64,000 bases of DNA from Malus domestica. Lineage: Eukaryota > Streptophyta > Magnoliopsida > Rosales > Rosaceae. The position numbers and the translations under genes are program-made. The stretch spans positions 33,773,001 to 33,837,000 of the forward strand of contig NC_091677.1 in the NCBI RefSeq assembly GCF_042453785.1. The letters are read 5' to 3'. Under the pieces are notes generated by a model. It was not told the origin of the DNA. It worked only from the letters and a program-made list of their open reading frames with translations, and ran no database searches. Positions 57,553 through 64,000 of this stretch are shown here, piece after piece (position 1 is the first letter of the stretch; each line of letters starts with the position of its first letter).

Positions 57553-59515
57553 GTGTCACGCCCCAATCCCAACCTACGTCCAGGATCGATACATGACGTC
57601 ATCAAATACTCTTACATCTAACATACCCCGCCTCCAGGACATGAAAAGCATGATATCACAAGTATGTTTTATGAACCCTTTGAGATAACATGCTTACTGA
57701 GGCTAGTTTGAATTACTACTACTTTTCCTATAACCCGTGTTCTTATACAATATATGATGGATGACGATATGATATTTAGAACCAAGGTTCTAAAAAACGC
57801 TAGGCGCTAGTCGGGCGGTGGGCTAGCGCCTAGGCGGCCTAGGCGGATTTAGGTAAATTTCTTGTTTATCTTCTAAATAAGTGCATATTGACACTTATAA
57901 AAAATTATACTTTTATGAAATTCATTGATAAGATAATAAAAGAATGATAAAATACAAAAAAAAATCAAACAAGTCCAAAATTTAAAAACACATTAAGCAT
58001 ATATACCATATAATCTAAGATATTTTGAATGATTATATCTAATTTTAAAATAAATAAAAGTAAAAATCCCACGTAGTGGGTTGGGTGATTCATAATGAAG
58101 AGAAAATTATGATATCAATATGGATGGTTCATAATGATTTACAAAATATTTTTTTAGAGATTAATATGTTGAATTTAAAGCGAAATAATAGTGTCAAATA
58201 TCTAGATGTGGAAAGGGCACACTAGGACTCATAAAGATAGGACTCTGCCATGACATTATCGGCTGACAGCCCATCACTTTTTATGAGAAAGATAACTAAG
58301 TGACTGACAGCCTATGAGACTATTTACAAAAAGCAAGCCATTTGATGTTAGCTGTCCAATTGTGATTGGAGAGAAACTAAGGAAAAAAAAATTAAATAAG
58401 ACAAGTATGTAAAGTGGTCACGTGGTATGAAAAAAAAAGAGAGAGAAAGTCATCATCTTCGTGTTCATCTTCTCCTCTTCACCAAACCAAGAACCTGAAG
58501 AAACCCAGAAATGCTTGAATGCAGCTGATCTTACAGAACTGAAATTCTTGGACCGCCTAGGCCATTCAGTCGCCCGCCTAGGCCGCCCAAGGACCGCCCA
58601 GGCCGTCTCAGCGGCCGCCTAATCCCTGTCCCGATTTTGAGTTAATCCCCGCGGCCGGCCACCGCCCAGCGCCTAGGCGCCGCCTAGGCCGATTTTTAGA
58701 ACACTGTTTAGAACATGTTTCGAACACCTCTTTATAGTATAGATGATGGATGACTTTATACTATGAAGTTGCTTTTCAATATATATGTGTTCAATGGTTA
58801 TGTACTTACCTAGTGGTCCTTATTCCGCTACGGGACGTAGGGATAGATTCCGGTCCTTCCCGGGCGACGGTTTGATTTTGGCATAGGGCCTGGAGTGTGT
58901 TTCCTCTGACTATTTAGCACAGGGACGGGAAGCCAGCATGGGGCTTGTAGTGTGTTTTCCTCTGACTGTCTTCTCAGAGACGAGGAGTCAGCATAGGGCC
59001 TGGGGTTATATTGGACATTCACTAGTGATTATTATATATACAAGTTATGATTTGAGACATTACACGGCATGCTAGGTTTCGAAAAACCTATGTTTATCAC
59101 TATATATGTGTTTTCATAAAACTTGGGAGTTAGTACGTTGATAACTGTTTTATTATATATATATATATCAACTTGGTCCACTCATATTTGTTTTGTGCCC
59201 CCTTCAGGACTTAGAATCGAGGCATACAATCCCGACGTCCAGGCACTTCAACATCGACATCTTCGAATCCCCTTGGTGTAGGACCCACTCCCTTGTTCAT
59301 TCAATTTTTATATTAATTCTTTTAGTGTTCTAGATTAGATGTGTGCTTTGAACATGTTCCTTAAATGCATATTCATTATTCTTTTACATTTATAAGTCTT
59401 ATCCATCCCTTGTTTTCAGCATTTGCACTCGATAAATGGCTTTCGTCACCCTCGGGTGTCGGCCAGCACATGCCTATCCTGGTATTCGGAGAATATCGGG
59501 ATCGGAGCGTGTCAC
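57553..59515. mobile_element. Element with imperfect terminal inverted repeats, host of a nested hAT
   Basis: The left end GTGTCACGCCCCAATCCC and the complement of the right end GTGACACGCTCCGATCCC match at 14 of 18 positions. Without the nested hAT it is about 1.03 kb. 58870-59010 repeats GCATAGGGCCTGG and TTTTCCTCTGACTGTC-like blocks in tandem. No coding domain and no clear target duplication were found, so the superfamily is left open; an LTR-derived origin is also possible. Confidence 0.45.
57783..58706. mobile_element. Non-autonomous hAT element, 924 bp, 8-bp target duplication
   Basis: The perfect 8-bp direct repeat TTTAGAAC (57775-57782 and 58707-58714) brackets an element whose ends are inverted: left CAAGGTTCTAAAAAACG, right the complement of CAGTGTTCTAAAAATCG. 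An 8-bp target duplication and CA(R)NG ends fit the hAT superfamily. Both subterminal regions are dense with GCCTAGGCGG, a near-palindrome able to form extensive hairpins (57800-57845 and 58550-58690). No transposase. Confidence 0.88.
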
Positions 59516-61689
59516 AATCCTTTGAAATTAATTAAATGATAACCAGATGCCTTATACATCCTTTTGTATATCGACCTCCATACATGAAAACCAAGAGGTA
59601 TAAAATCCTTACCGTAAATACCTATTATACTAATCACCTATCATGTTGTACATATAAAAGCAATGAACCAAAATAGATGGAGCCATCGGGTTGCACTCTA
59701 ATTCATGCGTTCTACTTTTCTGAACCATAAACCATATTAATTATGTATATAACAACGTATAATTAGTCATTAGAAGAATAAAGAAATTTGGGATGCTTAC
59801 CCATATATGCAAACTACAGGTTGATCACAAGTGAAGTAGTTTATTCCTTGATCCTTTCTTCCATTTGAAATAAATCAACTAGCAGCCAAAGTAATATTAT
59901 ATATCCCTTTGTTTAACATGTAACATAGACATTATTTTAGTACAATATATACTTCAAATAACGATACTAGTACAAAGCAAAAGTACTTCAAAGGAAAAAC
60001 TCAGAGAAGAATTGAATAATGTAGAAATTGCACTCATTTTCTCCACAAAAGTTGCATAAAAACTGCTTCGATCAACCAAGTTTAAGCTCACTTTGAACGC
60101 TTAAACCTGAACCAAATGGTACAAACTTAAATGGTTTTTGGAGGCTTGTTTTGTGTACTTTGAAATCATATAATATTGGTAGAGAACGGAACTCTGAATT
60201 GTAAGTTATTTCAACTATAAAGTGGAGTTCCAAAACTGGAAATACAGAACTTGCTGCTGCCTGGCAGCCCTGTGACTCAACTTTGGAAATGATTTTGATC
60301 TATCAAAACTCAACGCAATTAAGTGAAATCAGATGGGCTTTGATCATAGACATGTTTATTTTCAAAACACATAATATTAGATCAAAAGGAACTCACAAGG
60401 ACATGGGAATCAAGAGCCAAAATAGGCTACATGAAACAAAGTTTCTCTCTGCAAAATGATTAAGTTTCATGTAATTTAGAACCCATACTCGTCCAATCAA
60501 ATTTACAATTTCAGGCACTTCCAAACTATCAAGGAATCATATTTAACTTCTATTTCAATGTGTTAGCGTGCCTATATCATGCCTAATTCTTCCCTTTTAG
60601 CCAAAGACTACAAACAATTCAATAAAATAAAAGTATGTACCTTTTCTTGTTTCTATACATTAATAAAGAAAGAATAAGACATATTACAAAGATGAGGAGA
60701 TGAAAGGAGAATGAGGCTCACCATCTTGCAAGTTAACTCGTTGTTCCATTGTTTGCAAGCACAACCTCAATCATTGTTCCAGTTCACCCATTTTGTATCT
60801 CGTTGCACAAGAGTCAATTGACCAGACAAAGATGTTGCTCCTATTTGCAACGTCTGGCCATCATGTTCTCCATTCCTCAACCAAAACACACGCTTTGCCG
60901 GAAAATGGTAGACACTCGTTGGAAAAGTCGGGCCTCGTTGGAGCTTCTCGATTCGTTATCTCAATTTCATTTTTCAAAAACAGGGACTCGTTATCTCAAT
61001 TTCATTTTTCAAAAAACAGGGACAAGGGAGGAGTTCATGACGAGATGGGAATTATGGTGATGATAGTTTGGTGATTTGGGTTTGCCGGCCAACGCGGCTT
61101 CGACTCCTTGTCGGCCTTCTCTGTGTTGTATGAGGAAGGGAAGTGAAGGATCAATTGAGAGAGTTCTGGAGAGTTCCCCAAATGAGTGGGAGAGTCGGGA
61201 AGAGGTGAGAGAGTGCGTCCCCAGAACCCCACCACAAGAAAATTTTAAAATCCTCTAAATGTTCCAGAATATTATTACCAACTACCCTTCAACTTTAAAG
61301 TTATGTAAACCCTTCGTTTGAACTCCGTTTAACAAACGGTTTTTGCCTGAGCATCCGTAGGACCGAGCTCTATTCGAAAATACTAAATATAACCCCGAAA
61401 GGTCAACATATTAAAATTATTAATTACAAATTCAAATTTTGTAACTAAATAACTAATTCTAAAATTAACGGAAACAAAATAAATTTGTGTAAATACGAAA
61501 TACGTAAAATTTGGGAACGAGATTTCACATAAAGCATAACCAAAAAGGTTCCTATTTAAAGAGAAGGGAGTGAATGAAAGCGAAAAACGACACTATCTGC
61601 AAGACCAAGTTTGATCTTCATCCCACGCAATACACCGATCTTCTGCCACATAAAGATTGCCTTAAATTTGGCAGCCCAATTATTAACAT
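59516..61689. other. Intergenic DNA, no supported gene
   Basis: AT-rich to 60700. 60720-61260 is less AT-rich, with a short tandem duplication TCGTTATCTCAATTTCATTTTTCAAAAA (two copies, 60952-61016) and a minus-strand stretch resembling an untranslated leader. No product can be named. Confidence 0.4.
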
Positions 61690-62150
61690 TGTTGATGCAC
61701 AAAACCAGGGCGGTCTTGGAACAACGTAAATCCGACCGTGAATCTGCACAAACGCTCAAGAACACGAAGAACACAAACAACACAAGGATTTTATCGTGGT
61801 TCACCCCAATGTTTGGGCTACGTCCACACTGTAGTTGATTCTGTTTCTCTGTAAGTGTATGGATACAAGTGTTTGGGGGAAGTCCCCCAGAGAAAGAAGA
61901 GAAGGGAGAGGAGAGCCTCGGTGGTGTAAGGTCTCTCCTGAATGTAATGAGAGCTTCTCTTAGCTTTCTTAGGCTTGGCTCCTTTGCCTCCCTTAGAATG
62001 AGGGGAGGAGTCCCCTTTTATAGAATAAGGGGCTCCTCCTCTTTTACAAAGTATGGGCTTTAGTGTGAGGCCCAAATACAAGGCCCAAGGCCCAAATATA
62101 CGAGGCCCTAAATATGGTATAAACAGTAGTCCCCCAAGTCTTCAGTCAAG
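61690..62150. mobile_element. LTR-like sequence
   Basis: Opens TGTTGATGCACAAAACC and contains the GGTTCACCCCAATGTTTGGG and GGCTACGTCCAC blocks, an AATAAG/poly-purine region and AACAGTAGTCCCCCAAGT, features that recur in plant LTRs and are partly shared with 31946-32430. No paired LTR, primer site or internal gene was found in the window. Confidence 0.45.
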
Positions 62151-62309
62151 AGAGTCTGTTGGCTCGAGACTTCAAATTGAATCCATGTATGGGCCGAAGT
62201 GGCGGTTGTTCGGAGGCGGTATTTGTATACCCTGCACTGAAGCTTTGTAGGTGAAGCTTTGCAAGTGAAGCTTTAAAGCTAGAGCTCTGTAAATGAAGCT
62301 TTTGAAGCT

Positions 62310-62490
62310 GATTGACATGAGTGATGCTCATGAATGTTTATGTTGATTGACATGAGTGATGCTCATGGATGTTGTTATGAGTGATGCTCATGAATGTTGA
62401 CATGAGTGATGCTCATGAATGTTTATATATGATTGATATGAGTGATGCTCATGAATGTTTATGTATGAATGACATGAGTAATGCTCATGT
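62310..62490. repeat. Tandem repeat around GACATGAGTGATGCTCATGA
   Basis: Five to six imperfect copies of a unit of about 25-50 bp built on GACATGAGTGATGCTCATGA plus ATGTTTATG. The core holds the self-complementary ATGAGTGATGCTCAT. It follows short GAAGCTTT repeats at 62240-62310. Confidence 0.85.
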
Positions 62491-62509
62491 ATAATTTGGA
62501 GTACTAGGT

Positions 62510-62950
62510 GTACTTTTGATCACCTGGTTGGTGGCATGAAGGAGAGTACGGGTTGTACATTTCATCACCTGGTTGGTGGCATGAATGGCTAGTTGCCAAA
62601 TTAGCGTACGAGTTGTACATCTCATCACCTGGTTGGTGGCATGAATGGCTAGTTGTCAAATAGAGCACGGGTTGTACATCTCATCATCTGGTTGGTGGCA
62701 TGAATGGCTAGTTGCCAAATGATATTAGAGTACGGGTTGTACATTTCATCACTTAGTTGGTGGTAATAGCGGCGGGTTGCCGAATAATTTTTTTAGAAGT
62801 ACTGGACGTACTTTTGATCACCTGGTTGGTGGCATGAAGGAAAGTACGGGTTGTACATTTCATCACCTGGTTGGTGGCATAAATGGCTAGTTGCCAAATT
62901 AGAGTACGGGTTGTACATTTCATCATCTGGTTGGTGGCTTAAATGGCTTA
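62510..62950. repeat. Tandem repeat of about 60-65 bp around CACCTGGTTGGTGGCATGAA
   Basis: About seven imperfect copies of a unit with GTACGGGTTGTACATTTCAT, CACCTGGTTGGTGGCATGAA and TGGCTAGTTGCCAAAT. ORFs inside it follow the repeat period and are not considered genes. A poly(T) run at 62981-63005 follows. Confidence 0.88.
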
Positions 62951-63005
62951 TGGGCCTTCGCTCTCCACCACATGCCAGCCCTTTTTTTTTTTTTTTTTTT
63001 TTTTT

Positions 63006-63429
63006 AGTATTACTACCCTCTGATGGGGTTTATACAAATGTTTTCGAAAGATGCGAAAAATAGATTACATCATTCAAAAATAAGGAAAGTAAACCACATC
63101 ACTCTGATGAGGTGTTTATTCCTTGCTTTTGCAGTACGGGTCCTTGTTGTTGCTTGTGTTTTTCTACAACATTCTCTCTGTTTCTGTCTTTGCGTTGCCA
63201 GAGATTTGGCTTCCACTTGGTGACGCTGTTCCTTTCCGCTTTGGAAAGTAGACAGCTCATGTTTGTAAAAGCAAGAAGATACCGTTTGTAAAAGCATCTT
63301 TTCCTTTTGCTTTTTTTCTTTCACTTTGTTTCCCACTACTTTGCTCTTTTGCTTTTTGTGCTGTCATCTGCTGCTGGGGATCTGAAAGTGTTATGCAGTG
63401 GGCATCTTCTCAATGGGAGTGACAAAGCA
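63006..63429. other. No gene seen
   Basis: Mixed AT-rich sequence between the repeat array and the ADH-like fragment. No exon, repeat or RNA gene could be supported. Confidence 0.4.
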
Positions 63430-63783
<354 letters not shown>

Positions 63784-64000
63784 TCATAAAACCCATAGCA
63801 TTGGCAAACCGGCTGTACGAAGCAATACCATTGTTGGCGGTGAGGATGACACATGCATACCATTATTGGCGGTGATGATGATCTTCCATGGTTTGTTCAC
63901 CATCTTCTGAGGTTTGTGAAGCTCACTCACTGTGTGTTGATCATGGTGCATACGGGATTCGGCAAGGTCGTCTACTATTTTCTTCACGGAGGCGGATGAG

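Noticed and set aside
58828-59022. 64-codon minus-strand frame
   Set aside because: Lies in a short internal tandem repeat of the inverted-repeat element, with no recognisable domain.
62310-62950. Possible CRISPR-like repeat array
   Set aside because: Units are imperfect, contiguous and without unique spacers, in a plant nuclear context; they are tandem repeats.

Overview
The window is nuclear DNA of a flowering plant. It has interrupted genes with GT-AG introns, plant TIR-NBS-LRR (TNL) immune receptors, and Ty1/copia, L1-type LINE, RTE-type LINE, PIF/Harbinger, hAT and Mutator-like insertions, but no bacterial features. The Rosaceae-like character of the TNLs and repeats makes an apple/pear relative my best guess; this is an inference from memory, not a demonstrated assignment. 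All homology calls were made by reading the sequence; no database was searched.

Layout. (1) 1-3.3 kb: the 3' part of TNL1, cut by the window edge, with a decayed C-terminal region. (2) 3.8-8.1 kb, minus strand: a ten-exon copy of the RNase P/MRP subunit POP1, broken by stops and frameshifts. (3) 8.1-11.9 kb: repeats, an unassigned exon-like stretch and a small relic of a DEAD-box helicase 3' end. (4) 11.9-20.4 kb: TNL2, with an unusually long LRR exon made of eleven 201-bp modules, a premature stop, and a post-LRR exon split by a 2.4-kb Harbinger element. (5) 21.9-32.6 kb: duplicated segment A, interrupted by a 4.7-kb LINE and by an RTE LINE/LTR cluster. (6) 33.3-38.6 kb: kinesin-14 exon fragments and a 5'-truncated copy of a DEAD-box RNA helicase (RH24-like) with a stop codon and an altered motif III. 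(7) 40.15-45.16 kb: a complete but defective copia retrotransposon with intact target-site duplication. (8) 46.0-50.05 kb: TNL3, the only receptor that reads intact end to end (1163 aa predicted), followed by a partial extra copy of its last exon. (9) 50.5-56.7 kb: duplicated segment B, holding a 1.5-kb Mutator-like insertion absent from A. (10) 56.75-64 kb: a SWIM zinc-finger gene fragment, a nested hAT element, LTR-like DNA with tandem repeats, and a chimeric alcohol-dehydrogenase-III/thioesterase-like fragment.

How it fits together. This is a TNL cluster that grew by segmental duplication. The three receptors share exon structure and intron phases, and TNL2 and TNL3 are each followed by a copy of the same roughly 5-kb flank, so each copy serves as the empty-site control for transposons in the other. 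The main difference between receptors is copy number of one three-LRR module (3, 11 and 1 copies). Nearly every non-TNL gene copy here is broken, so the region looks like a fast-turnover resistance locus filled with gene fragments and transposons.
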